From: Bretschneidera sinensis
Taxonomy: Eukaryota; Streptophyta; Magnoliopsida; Brassicales; Akaniaceae
Direction of reading: 5' to 3'
Assembly: GCA_023935145.1 (NCBI GenBank)
Contig: CM043702.1
Location: 74,792,820-74,856,819, forward strand
Length of the DNA stretch: 64,000 nucleotides
A model generated the notes under the pieces. It made no database searches. It had not been told where the DNA came from and was given only the letters and a program-made list of their open reading frames with translations. Shown in pieces: positions 54,880-64,000 of this stretch (positions are counted from its first letter, which is position 1; each line of letters starts with the position of its first letter). The translations under genes were made by a program, and so were the position numbers.

Positions 54880-55402
54880 CATTAAGACCAGTTAGTTTCG
54901 TAGCCCTTTTTACTCGAGTTAGTAAGTCTTTAGGGGTGTCTTTACTCCTAATGCCCTAAAATCATCTGGTTTGGGAGTCATTGGCTAAACACTCGTTACA
55001 TGAGTCAAATAGAAAGCCTAAGGGAACTCAACTTAGCAAAAATCTCACAACAAAAGAAAAAGAAAGAAATAAAACTATGCCGTTGTTTGTTCATTATGAT
55101 AGGAAATTTAGTGAATCTTGAGACACCGAAACACTACACATTAGAGTTATTTGGAAACTTAAATCTTTATGTGCTAATTCACCACACACTAAAAATCATA
55201 CTTGTGATGCCTTAACCTACCTAATGTAAGTAATCAATGTTTAAAACTCGGATTCATTATGAAGATGTGTTTGTATTTTTAAGCTTGTTCATGAATGCAC
55301 GTCATGGTTTTGTGCGATACCTAAACTTTTGAGGACACTATCTATGTATCTTTATTTTTCATTTAGATTTTAGTTTTGTATTGATAAGGGACTAGCAATA
55401 TG
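54880..55402 (+). other. Element G 3' noncoding region, part 2
   Basis: Resumes at cattaagaccagttagtttcg exactly where part 1 stopped, by comparison with element C at 23125. GGTGT/ACACC hairpin region near 54935; AT-rich tail to the polypurine tract. No gene. Confidence 0.75.
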
Positions 55403-55416
55403 TAAGTTTGGGGGTG
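55403..55416 (+). other. Element G polypurine tract
   Basis: taagtttgggggtg abutting TGATAAGCCCC. Confidence 0.78.
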
Positions 55417-56411
55417 TGATAAGCCCCTTAATTTACATTTGTTAAGCCCTAGTTTATATTATTTTAGTTCATTTTACTTCATTTATGTGTTTTACATGGT
55501 TTTTATAGGTCTATGAAGAAAAGGAAGCATTTTGAAAGCTTTTGGAGCTTGAAAGGAAGAAAACTGGAAAATCTGGAGCAGATACTGTCTGAAGTGCGAT
55601 CGAGCGCACTAGGAAGAGCGATCGAGTGCAACATTGCGATCAAGCGCACTTTGCTCATGATCGAGCGCACATGTACGGGCGTAAATATTAAAGCGGCAGA
55701 ACCAGTTTTGTAAATAAAGGAGTTTTTATGTTTTAGGAAATTTAAGGTTTCCTAAGTCTTCTAGGATTATTCAACCCCTATAAATACACTTGTAAAAACA
55801 CAAATTAGAGATCCCTTCTTTTATCTTTTAATCTCCCTTTGGAGGAGATCTCCCTTTTGGGGGATCAAGCTCTCTTTTAGTTTTAGCTTTTGTTCGGCGA
55901 GGCTGAAGGCTGGACGAGCCCAAAGGAAGAGATTGTGGAGACGAATTGACGACTCTTCTCCATAATTTTTTCGGGTTTCTTCTTTCCTTTTTATCTTATT
56001 ATGTGTAATTAACTTTTTGGTAAGGGCTTGGTTGAAGCCCTAATTATGTTTACTCAATAATTCAGTATTGGCGCCTTTGGGATATTTATGTTGTGTTTCT
56101 TAACTTGATTAATGCCTGTGTTTATTTAAAATTCCCCATATATCCACACCGGATTCTTGGGTTAATCAACATGGGAAACCGGGAGTAAATACTATGACCT
56201 AGGTCTCATGTGGTTGTCGATTTCCATAGTACTTATGCTCTCTTAAGGAACAATTCAGTAGATACCATGCTGAATCCCTTAAGACAGAAAAGAGTTAGAG
56301 TAGATACCATGCCTAACTCGTTGCTTAGGGAGATCAATAGCTTAAGGAGTAGATACCATGCGCTTAGGTTGACAAACATTAGGTATTCATGACCTTGTGC
56401 ACTTGCATTCG
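55417..56411 (+). repeat. Element G 3' LTR, truncated
   Basis: Small deletion right after TGATAAG; array 55595-55671, TATA 55789-55796. A second deletion removes about 56115-56145 equivalents. The end is truncated after attcatg in the same way as element C's 3' LTR, then fused to a minus LTR. Confidence 0.86.
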
Positions 56412-56421
56412 CACAAAAACT

Positions 56422-57762
56422 TGTTGTGCGATTATCTACCTAAATAAATAAGCAAATAATCGTACTTGTTTTACTTGTAAGTGCACAAGGTCAACAGTAG
56501 CATAGTGTGCGAATGCAAGATCATCTCCACAGGGATTGGTAAAGTGTGATTTAGAATTAGTTTCGAAATAATGAAATAAAAACAAGAGAAATAAATATTG
56601 AGTTGGAAATAATAAAGATAAAGGCGTAGGGACTTGATATCCACCACTAATTATGCTAGCATAACAAAACAGTATGCCAATGCTTTACTCATGTCATGAA
56701 TACCTAATGTTTGTCAACCTAAGGGCATGGTATCTACTCATTAAGCTATTGATCTCCCTAAGCAACGAGTTAGGCATGGTATCTACTCTAACTATTTTCT
56801 CTCTCAAGGGATTCAGCATGGTGTATATTGAGTTGTTCCTTAAAAGAGCATAGGATTTGTGGAAATCGACAACCACACAGGACCTAGGGCATGGTATCTA
56901 CTCCCAGTTTCCCATGTTGATTAACCCAAGAATCTGGCGTGGATATTTTTTGTTACTAATGTTAAACCTAGGACTCGGTCATCCAAATTGATTCAACTAA
57001 CTAATCTATACCACATGCATACGTTGATCAGACACACACATATGAGGAATTTAAATAAAAACAGGTATTAATCAAGTTAAGCAACATAACGTAGATACTA
57101 CAAAGGCGCCAATACTGAATTTATTTAGTAAACATAATTAGGGTTTCAACCAAGCTCTTACTAAAAGTTTAAGTACACATAATAAAATTAAAGGAAAGAT
57201 GAAACCCGAGAGAAGAGTCGTCAATTCTCCTCCATAGTTTCCTTCTCCGATCTCCCCAAACAAAAATTAAACTAAAAGGAAGATATGCTCCTCAAAAGGG
57301 AGATCAACTAAAAAGGGAGATGTTGTTTCTGTGTTTTATAAGTTTATTTATAGGGTTCTAAGGATACTTGGAAACCCTAATTTCCAAAACAGGTCTCTAA
57401 CCCTACTTTCCAAAATAGGAACTACTGTTTTTAATTTTCATTGATGTACGTGTGCGCTCGATCGCAGTCTCTTACGCTCGAGTGCAGCCTTCTTCTTGTG
57501 TGCGAGCGTAGATTGCACTCGATCTTGGCTTGGGTACTGGGCACTAGTGTGCTCGATCGTAGCTCTTCTGCGCTCGATTGAACTAAGGAACTGACAGATT
57601 TTTCAGATTTGCTCTTTGAGCTCCAAAATGCTTCCTTTTCTCCAAGAACCTATAAAAACCCATAAAACACAGAAAGGAAGTAAAATGGCATAAAATACGC
57701 ATACTAAGGGCTTAACAAATGTAAATTAAAGGGCTTAAATATAAATATTTAAGGACTTATCA
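56422..57762 (-). repeat. Element I 3' LTR (mixed C/B-type)
   Basis: TGTTGTGCG to GGACTTATCA on plus. The U5 half resembles C-type LTRs. The U3 half (about 57240 on) resembles LTR B, with the ccaaaataggaactactg block near 57410. Array of five to six decayed motifs at 57453-57580. TATA (tatttata) at 57345-57352. Possibly a recombinant LTR. Confidence 0.8.
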
Positions 57763-58242
57763 CACCCCCAAACTTACATATTACTAGTCCCTTAGCAATA
57801 CGAAACTAAAAACTAAAATGAAGACACACAGATAAATCCAATATTCATGGTGTCCACAAAAGTTTAGGTATCACACAAAACCATGATGCACATTCATGAG
57901 CAAGCTTAACAAGTACAAACACATCTTTGCAATGAATAAGAGTTTTGAACGCAGATCACTTTCATGAGGTAGGTTAAGCCATCACAAGTTTGACTTTAGT
58001 GTGTGGTGAACTAGCACATAAAATATTAGGTTTACGAATAATTCTAATGTGTAGTGTTTCGATGTCTTAAGATTCACCAAATGTCCTATTAGAACCAACA
58101 AAAATGGCATAGTTTTTCTTCTTTTTCTTTTATTGTGAGATTTTTGCCAAGTTTAGTTCCTTTAAGCTTTCTATTTGACCCATGTAGCGAGTGTTTAGCC
58201 AATGACTCCCAAACCAGAAGGTTTAAGGGCATTAGGTGTAAA
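57763..58242 (-). other. Element I polypurine tract and noncoding remnant
   Basis: cacccccaaactta at 57763-57776, then the AT-rich tail and the AAACCA-type segment near 58205, truncated within the GGTGT/ACACC hairpin. No gene. Confidence 0.72.
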
Positions 58243-58247
58243 GACAC

Positions 58248-58452
58248 TATTCGAGATGTGTAGAAAGATGGTGTTATATGCCATCTTCTTCATCTCAATC
58301 CGCTGGACTTCCGTGATATTTGCTGGAAAAGGGTCATTTTCTCCAATAGCCAAGTCCACCTTCTGTTGCATAAGAACAACCTTGATCTTCTGCTTCTGAA
58401 AGTCAAAGTCTCCCTTTCCATCAAACTTCTCAACAATGAAGTTCAAACCCAT
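58248..58452 (-). pseudogene. gag: copia-1 gag, N-terminal part
   Basis: ATG at 58452: MGLNFIVEKFDGKGDFDF, VVLMQQKVDLAIGENDPFPA, IEMKKMAYNTIFLHISN, then broken by the I junction. The C-terminal part is at 19331-19767 on the same strand. No stop in these 68 codons. Confidence 0.88.
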
Positions 58453-58725
58453 CTTCCAGAGAAAATCCTAGATTTAAGTAGCACCCACAATTGCTCTCCA
58501 ATTTCTTCTAAATCTCAAGAATACGATCAAAGATTGATCTCTACTCTGTTCTTGAACTTCAAGAACATGATCAGATCTTGATCTCTACTCCGTTCTTGAA
58601 TTAGCCAAGAAGTTGATCTTTGATTCTTAGAGTCTTGCTCCAATACCTTCTATTCTTGCTCCAATACCAACTCACCAAAGCTCTTATACCACTTGTTGGT
58701 GGTATCTCTTCCAGCTCTGATACCA
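58453..58725 (-). other. copia-1 leader and primer-binding site
   Basis: Primer site on minus TGGTATCAGAGC (plus strand 58714-58725), initiator tRNA-Met type, one base from the LTR. The leader contains several partial repeats of the same site (near 58685 and 58660) and repeated GATCAAGATC/GTTCTTGA words. No gene. Confidence 0.82.
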
Positions 58726-58726
58726 C

Positions 58727-59608
58727 TGTTGGAAATCACCTTCAAGATACCCAGGTGTTGATCTTACAAACACCCAAGTCTAGAATGACTTATAATAAAA
58801 CCGAAACAAAACAGGAATCAAACCAATCAAAGAAAGAACACAGTAATTGTTATCGAGGTTTGGCAATGTGCCTATGTCCCCGTGAGCTCCTCCGAGCCCT
58901 CTGCACTAAATCAATGAGTTCTTACAAGTTGCAGCAGCACTTCTTCAAGAAACCTCTTGTTCTTGAAGAACGAAAGAAGAGAAAAAGAAACCTCTTGTTC
59001 TTGAAGAACGAAAGAAGAGAAAAAGAAAGTGATAAGGACTTGAGTTTCCCTGGAATTTTCCCTAAGAAAATTCCATTTACAAGGCCCTTGAATCCCTAAT
59101 CTATACTACTCTCTCTCTAAACAACCAGCCTCTCTACAATGAGTCTCTCTTATATTTTGTGTCTATTTACTCTTACACTTGATCTCACTTTCACAAGTTA
59201 TGTTTCTTTGAAGCTATGTAACCCTTTATATAGTGCAACACTTCTTGAACCAATCTTGAAGGAAATCTCTACCCTTAGATGTTGAGGATCAATCAGTTAT
59301 AGCCCTTCAATAAGTTTAAGTGATCCTGTGTGGTTTGATCAAGCCTCACGCATTAATCCAAAATGCTGATCAAGAAGCATCAGGTGTGCCTAGCGCCGCG
59401 GTGTACCCTTCTTGAGGTGCGGCGCACACCTGGGCAGAAAACTCTTCCTTGCTGTGAGGTGAGGCGCGGACTTCCTGGGGTGCAGTGCACACCTGGGCAG
59501 AAGACTCTTCCTTGCTAGAATGTGAGGTGTAGACTTCCTAGGGTGCGGCACACACCTGGGGCTGGAGCTGAATTTTTACACCCTTTAGTTCTTAGACAAA
59601 TCCCAACA
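58727..59608 (-). repeat. copia-1 5' LTR
   Basis: 882 bp, TGTTGGAAATC to AATCCCAACA on plus, perfect TGTTGG/CCAACA ends. TATA (tttatata on plus) at 59225-59232. GC-rich tandem units of about 66 bp (GGTGCGGCGCACACCTGGGC type) at 59395-59570, about 2.5 copies. Outer flank agtcc equals GGACT on minus. Confidence 0.92.
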
Positions 59609-59613
59609 AGTCC
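59609..59613 (-). other. target-site duplication GGACT, copia-1 5' side
   Basis: agtcc on plus, GGACT on minus, identical to 2710-2714. Confidence 0.85.
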
Positions 59614-60418
59614 GAATGTTATAGTGTAATCTGTATAAAAATCTCTTACACTTCATCTCCTCAGTATTCACTAATTTAGGTAGAAACCTTAATAGGGCTA
59701 TGAATCTACTATTGTATTCAGCCACCGATAAATTACCTTGCCTGAGTTAAATAAAATCTCTCCCTTTTTGTGCCCAAAATTTATCTGGGAAATACTTTGC
59801 AAAGAATTCAACCTTAAACTTACTCCAAGTTAAAGGTTGTTCTACTTGTGTACTCACCTTGGGCAGAATATCCTCCCACCATTGTGAAGCTTCACCTTCC
59901 AGCTTAAATGAAGCAAAAGCAACCTTCTATCTATATGTCACTGGTAAGACTTTAAAGTATTTCTCAACATGTCTAATCCACTGCTCAGCTTCCACAGGAT
60001 TAACCAATCCTTTAAAAGACTGGGGTTTAAACTTAAGAAATCTCACAAAACAGTCCCCTTGCACCTCATGTGCAAACACACCTTCTCCCTCATGAACCTC
60101 TTGCCTCACCACATTATGTTCTTTTCTACCTCTCTCCTCTAATCTTCTCTGTAAATTATCGGCCCTTTCTTCAGCTACATTCATCCTCTCTACGGTACGC
60201 TCAAGAGCTTCTCTCAATTCATCCCTCCTAACCTCAAATTCTCTCCCAACTCTACTAGTACCTGCCGCACTATCAATCTGTTCCCTCATAGGAACCACAG
60301 ACTCAACTTCCTCCTCTACTTCAGTTCTTCTAGATATTGGAGGTCTACCATGTCCCCTCTGATTTAGAATTCTACCTCTAACTCTAGCATGTCCACGTGT
60401 CAACCTTAGATTCTGCAT
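59614..60418 (-). pseudogene. gag: gypsy-1 gag, N-terminal half
   Basis: ATG at 60418: MQNLRLTRGHARVRGR, EEEVESVVPMREQIDS, a helical charged stretch with heptad character (RDELREALERTVERMNVAEE), then the chromovirus capsid: FLKFKPQSFKGLVNPVEAEQ, VEKYFKVLP, FKLEGEASQWWEDIL, FFAKYFPD, LSVAEYNSRFIALLRFLP. Stops near 59927 and 59750. The copia-1 LTR cuts it at 59609. The reading frame at the cut matches that at 2715 on the plus strand. Confidence 0.88.
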
Positions 60419-60486
60419 TAAAATATAATTTATTTAGATCTTCCACATCTTTAAGTTCTTATGCAGTCTACAGAATCATAAAACCT

Positions 60487-60505
60487 AATGCTTGGATACC
60501 AAAAT
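60487..60505 (-). other. gypsy-1 primer-binding site, decayed
   Basis: Minus-strand TGGTATCCAAGC a few bases after the LTR end; the first seven bases fit the initiator tRNA-Met site. 60419-60486 is a short leader. Confidence 0.55.
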
Positions 60506-62233
60506 TGTAACGACCTATCCCGAGTTGGCCACCCTCGAGACAGTGTCATCACATTTTGAAAATGCCAACACAACACATATATGCAACAATAAAAATTTCC
60601 ATTGCATTTATTTACATCAATCCTCAACCCTTAATAGGGGAAATACATCATTCAGATCTCAACTTAAACATTGTATACAACATAATATGCATGAATATTT
60701 ACAAATATTTCTCATTAGTCTGAGGATGTGGATCACGTGGCTTACAGATAATGAATCCGTCTGAATCTCAGCTCACCAACTATCTGTCTTGCCTTTTGCC
60801 TGAAACCATTTAACATTAAGGGATGAGCTTCACAAGCTCAGTGAATTAAATTTACTAGAAGTATTCAATTTGTATAAAAAAATCTTTTAATATTCAATTA
60901 TTTATATCTCATATAACTTAATAATAGCATTCTACTATCACTAAACATATCATAAGCTCCATTCTCCATCAATCTCTTCTTCTTATATATTTATTCACTT
61001 TAAGACCATCAATTATATCTCATAATTACCTCGTTATGAGGTTCACAGCATATAGTTTACCATTTAGATAGTTTTTATCATATCATACTTCCATGTTTCT
61101 TTCCCACCATAACTGTCTCTCTTTGAGACTCATATATCTATAAATAAATTTACAATAAAAAAAACACTTTAGAATTTCAGCAATAAAATCAATATTTAAA
61201 ACATATGCAATGCATGAATTATTATTAGGGAACGTCTTCCCACATGTCGACATGTTGTTATCTTAGACCGGCTGCCTTCCCAATTCTTTTATTTTATTTA
61301 GACCGATCGCCCTCCCGGTTCTTTTATTTCCAGCATATACCGGCCGTCTAAATGAAATAAAAGAACCAGGAAGGCAGTCGGTCTAAGCTAAAACATGTCG
61401 ACATATAGGAAGACGTTCCCAAATAATAATATAATTTAAATTCATGCATTGCATTTGTTCTAAATATTTATTATTATTACTTGAGATGCTAAAGTGTCAT
61501 TCTTGATTGTGAATTTATTGATAGATGAATGAGTCTAATTGAGAGACAAATATGATGAGAAAAAAAATATAAAAATATGATATGATAAGAATTATCTAAG
61601 TGATTGATTATATGTTGTGAACCTCATAATGAGGTAATTATGAGATTGAATTGATAGTCTCAAGATGATTAAATATATGAGAAGAAAGATTGATATATTT
61701 GATGACTAACTTAAGAAAAGATTGATAAATTATGAGGTTTATGATATGAGTAGTAATAGTAGAATGCTATTATCGAGTTATATAAGATTTAGATGAATGA
61801 ATATTGGAAGACTATTTGAACAATTGTATTATAAGATGTGACTGGAGTTATAGAAATTGAATACTTCTAATAACTTTAATTCACTAAGCTTGTGAAGCTC
61901 ACTCTTCATTGTTAAATAATTTCAGGTAGCAGGAATGACAGATAGATTGGTGAGCTGAGATTCAGACTGACTCATTATCTGTAAGCCACGTGGTCCACAT
62001 CCTTAAACTAATAGAAAGAAAAAAAAAATATTTGTAAATATTCATGCATAATATGTTGTAAATAATGTTTCAGTTGAAATCTTAATAATGTAACTTCCCT
62101 GTTGAGGGTTGAGGATTTATGTATGTAGATAATTTTTATTGGTATTTTTATATTGTTTATATATGTGTTGTGCTGGGATTTCAAAAAGTGACGACACGTC
62201 TTAGGGGTGGCCAACCCGGGATTGGTCGTTACA
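60506..62233. repeat. LTR palindrome: two gypsy LTR arms head to head
   Basis: Begins TGTAACGACC and ends GGTCGTTACA. The two halves are diverged inverted copies of one Del-like LTR 3' portion. Matching landmarks include gggaacgtcttccca...gtcgacatg on the left (61220-61250) against catgtcgac...gaagacgttccc on the right (61393-61420), and tgaggtaatt/aattacctcg segments. The centre is near 61304-61345. The left arm is followed by the gypsy-1 primer site; the right arm ends abruptly in gypsy-2 RNase H. No gene. Confidence 0.82.
61264..61330. repeat. Short tandem repeat at the palindrome centre
   Basis: Two units of about 38 bp, each AGACCG-nnC-GCC-CTTCCC/CTCCC-n-TTCTTTTATTT. One related unit (inverted) lies in the right arm at about 61346-61384. 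Confidence 0.6.
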
Positions 62234-62345
62234 ATAACTCTCCCATGTTGCATCAAGAGACATCCCAGCCCTTGATGCTGTGCATCACTATACACCACAA
62301 ATCATTCATCACCAGAAGGAAGCACTAAAATCAAAGCAGTAGTCA
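62234..62345 (-). pseudogene. pol: gypsy-2 RNase H start
   Basis: Minus strand VYSDAQHQGLGCLLMQHGRV near 62298-62240, then cut by the LTR palindrome within the domain. Confidence 0.8.
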
Positions 62346-63436
62346 ACTTCTATTTCAACAGCTGAAAACTCTTCTCACACTCCTCTAACCACACAAACTT
62401 CACATCTTTCCTGATTAATCTATGTAATTGTATTACAATGATAGAAAAGTTATGGATGAACCTTTTATAATAACCAGCCAACCCTGAAAAAATTCTAATC
62501 TCAGTGACATTAGTCGGTCTCTCCCAACTTAACACTGCCTCTACCTTCTGTGTGTCAACTGCTATACCTTCTCCAAACACAACATACCCCTAGAAAGATA
62601 CTTCATTCAGCCAAAACTCACACTTAGAGAACTTTGCATACAATTTCTCTCTCCTCAGAATCTCCAATAATATCTCTAAGTATTTCACATGCTCCTTCTC
62701 ATTCTTGGAATACACCAGGATATCATCAATAAACATAACCACAAATCTATCCAAGAATGATTAAAACATCTGATTCATCAAATCCATAAATGCTAGATGA
62801 GCATTAGTCAACCTAAATGGCATCACACGAAACTCACGATGGCCATAATGTGTCCTAAAAGCAGTCTTAAGCAAGTCCCCCTCCTTCATCCTCAACTAAT
62901 GATAACGTGATCTTAGGTCTATCTTAGAAAACACCTCATCCCCTTGCAACTACTCAAATAAATCATCTATCTTGGGCAAAGGATATTTATTCTTATTGGT
63001 GATCTTATTTAGCTATCTATAATCAATACACAACCTCATCGTTCCATCATTTTTCTTCACAAGCACTAGGTCGATTATTTGTTTTTTCTAACAACTCTTG
63101 AAGCTGAACTTTCAACTCTCTCAACTCAACTGGTTCCATTCTATAAGGTGCTATAGATATAGGAGTTGAATTTGAAATAATATCAATAGAAAATTCAATC
63201 TCCCTACTGGGAGGCAATCCAGAGAACTCTTTAGGGAACACATCAGGAAAATATTTCACCACTAAGATTTCTTCTAACTTTTTAGTCTCCTTTCTAGAAT
63301 CCACCACATATTCCAAATACCCCTCACAACCCTTCCTCAACCATCTACTAGCAGTCAAGGCAGAAATAAGACAGTTTGCAAGTATCTTACATTCTTCCTG
63401 AAAATTAAATTCCTCTAGTCCAGCTATCCAAACCAT
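62346..63436 (-). pseudogene. pol: gypsy-2 reverse transcriptase
   Basis: Second chromovirus copy, same family as gypsy-1. Minus strand, in order: GYLEYVVDSRKETKKLEEIL, FPKEFSGLPPSREIEF, RMEPVELRELKVQLQELLEK, a stop/shift near 63060, catalytic FIDDILVY near 62738-62713, FGEGIAVDTQKVEAVLSWE, LAGYYKRFIHNFS and LIRKDVKFVWLEECEKSFQ. Several stops. Better preserved than gypsy-1 at the RT to RNase H junction, which is intact here. Confidence 0.85.
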
Positions 63437-63762
63437 TCTTCCTAAAACAATCTACCCAAGCGTGATATGTAGACAACCAATTCGTCCCCTAAATCAAATC
63501 AAAATCAGTCATATCTAAAGGCAACAAATCAATTTCAAACTCTCTATCAGCCATACAAATTACACAACCTTGATAATAGTTCTATCCTAGTAGGAACATC
63601 GACAATAGCAGCATGCATTAAAGGACTAACACAAGCATCAATAGATTTCATAAAAACACTGGATGCAAAAGAATGAGTTGCACCAGGATCAATCACTAAT
63701 CCAACAGGTTTATAAAGAATAGATACTATACCTATAACAACATTAGGAGTAACTTGTGCATC
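63437..63762 (-). pseudogene. pol: gypsy-2 protease
   Basis: Minus strand LVIDPGATHSF-type site near 63690-63660, then the second half to 63437 with stops. The active-site Asp is kept. Confidence 0.72.
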
Positions 63763-64000
63763 CTACCGAGTCAAAGCATAAACTCTACTGTCTCTAGGTT
63801 GTGATTGATTACCCCGACCCCTCTCAGCTATTGATCCTTTGCCTCTACCCCACATACTCCTTGATCCATTACCTCTCTCCATTTGTCTCCTCCCAACACC
63901 TCCAACACCTACTTCAGTAGATGTCCCCATTGGATAATCTACACTAATATGTCCTTCTTCACCACATACAAAGCACATCAAAGTAGGACAATACTTAGCA
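63763..64000 (-). pseudogene. gag: gypsy-2 gag end with zinc knuckle
   Basis: Minus strand CFVCGEEGHISVDY near 63975-63935, where the last Cys is Tyr, then ERGNGSRSMWGRGKGSIAE, a Gly/Arg-rich tail, and RVYALTR with a stop in the next codon. Runs off the right edge. Confidence 0.82.

Larger units (their letters stand above)
36571..56411 (+). mobile_element. Element G: Athila-like non-autonomous element (+) carrying F and H
   Basis: Pieces: 5' LTR 36571-37615 and 45867-45955 (split by F), primer site 45962, mini-gag 46301-47185, noncoding region to 48040 and from 54875 (split by H), polypurine tract 55403-55416, truncated 3' LTR 55417-56411. Pieces match across each interruption when compared with element C. 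Confidence 0.88.
56422..58247 (-). mobile_element. Element I: truncated Athila-like element (-)
   Basis: 3' LTR 56422-57762, polypurine tract 57763-57776, part of the 3' noncoding region, then an abrupt join to copia-1 gag at gacac (58243-58247), a five-base stretch common to both sides. Mini-gag, primer site and 5' LTR are lost. Confidence 0.85.

Noticed and set aside
1..64000. Host protein-coding gene between elements
   Set aside because: Every stretch above about 300 bp can be assigned to an LTR, a retroelement coding remnant or its noncoding module; no exon-like unassigned ORF remains.

Overview
This is nuclear DNA from a flowering plant, made entirely of nested and broken LTR retrotransposons. 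No host gene, rRNA gene, tRNA gene or CRISPR array is supportable. The evidence for a plant is the set of families present: Ty1/copia (Tork-like, plus an Ale/Retrofit-like copy), Ty3/gypsy chromovirus (Del/Tekay-like, with a chromodomain), and many short Athila/Tat-like elements whose primer sites resemble the 3' end of plant tRNA-Asp. AT-rich, heterochromatin-like DNA fits this; I cannot name the species. Element names (copia-1, A, C and so on) are mine.

Layout. 1-285: minus-strand Tat/Athila-like integrase fragment. 286-2709: RT/RNase H and 3' LTR of copia-1 (+). 2710-6852: gag C-terminal half, pol and start of the 3' LTR of gypsy-1 (+). 6853-17730: copia-2 (+), whose gag is split by element A (7983-17055). 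17731-19767: copia-1 linker, integrase, protease and gag (-). 19768-58247: short Athila-like elements in strictly alternating orientation, C(+), D(-), a lone LTR(+), E(-), G(+), I(-). G carries two further insertions: F (37616-45866, itself holding the copia-3 remnant) and H (48041-54874). 58248-59608: copia-1 gag start, primer site and 5' LTR (-). 59609-60505: gypsy-1 gag N-terminal half and primer site (-). 60506-62233: an LTR palindrome. 62234-64000: gypsy-2 (-).

Nesting can be read from target-site duplications: AGAAG/AGAAT around A, GCACA around F, GGCAG/GGTAA around H, and GGACT at both outer ends of copia-1. The GGACT copies lie about 57 kb apart on opposite strands, and the two gypsy-1 gag halves meet in frame at that point. 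This implies that the block 286 to about 17730 was inverted after copia-1 had inserted into gypsy-1.

The Athila-like elements are all non-autonomous. F and H keep gag plus protease. A, C, D, E and G keep only a capsid-less mini-gag of about 290-330 codons: zinc knuckle, coiled coil, a protease-tail-like segment and the peptide that normally precedes RT. None has RT, RNase H or integrase. They share a set of noncoding features: CpG-rich GATCGAGCGCA arrays before the TATA box and again in the leader, a leader hairpin, two conserved blocks after the ORF (one a hairpin next to a polypurine-tract-like run), ACTGAG/CTCAGT hairpins and a terminal polypurine tract. This conserved RNA/DNA architecture with a reduced Gag, in elements that need enzymes supplied in trans, is the best candidate here for an undescribed system.
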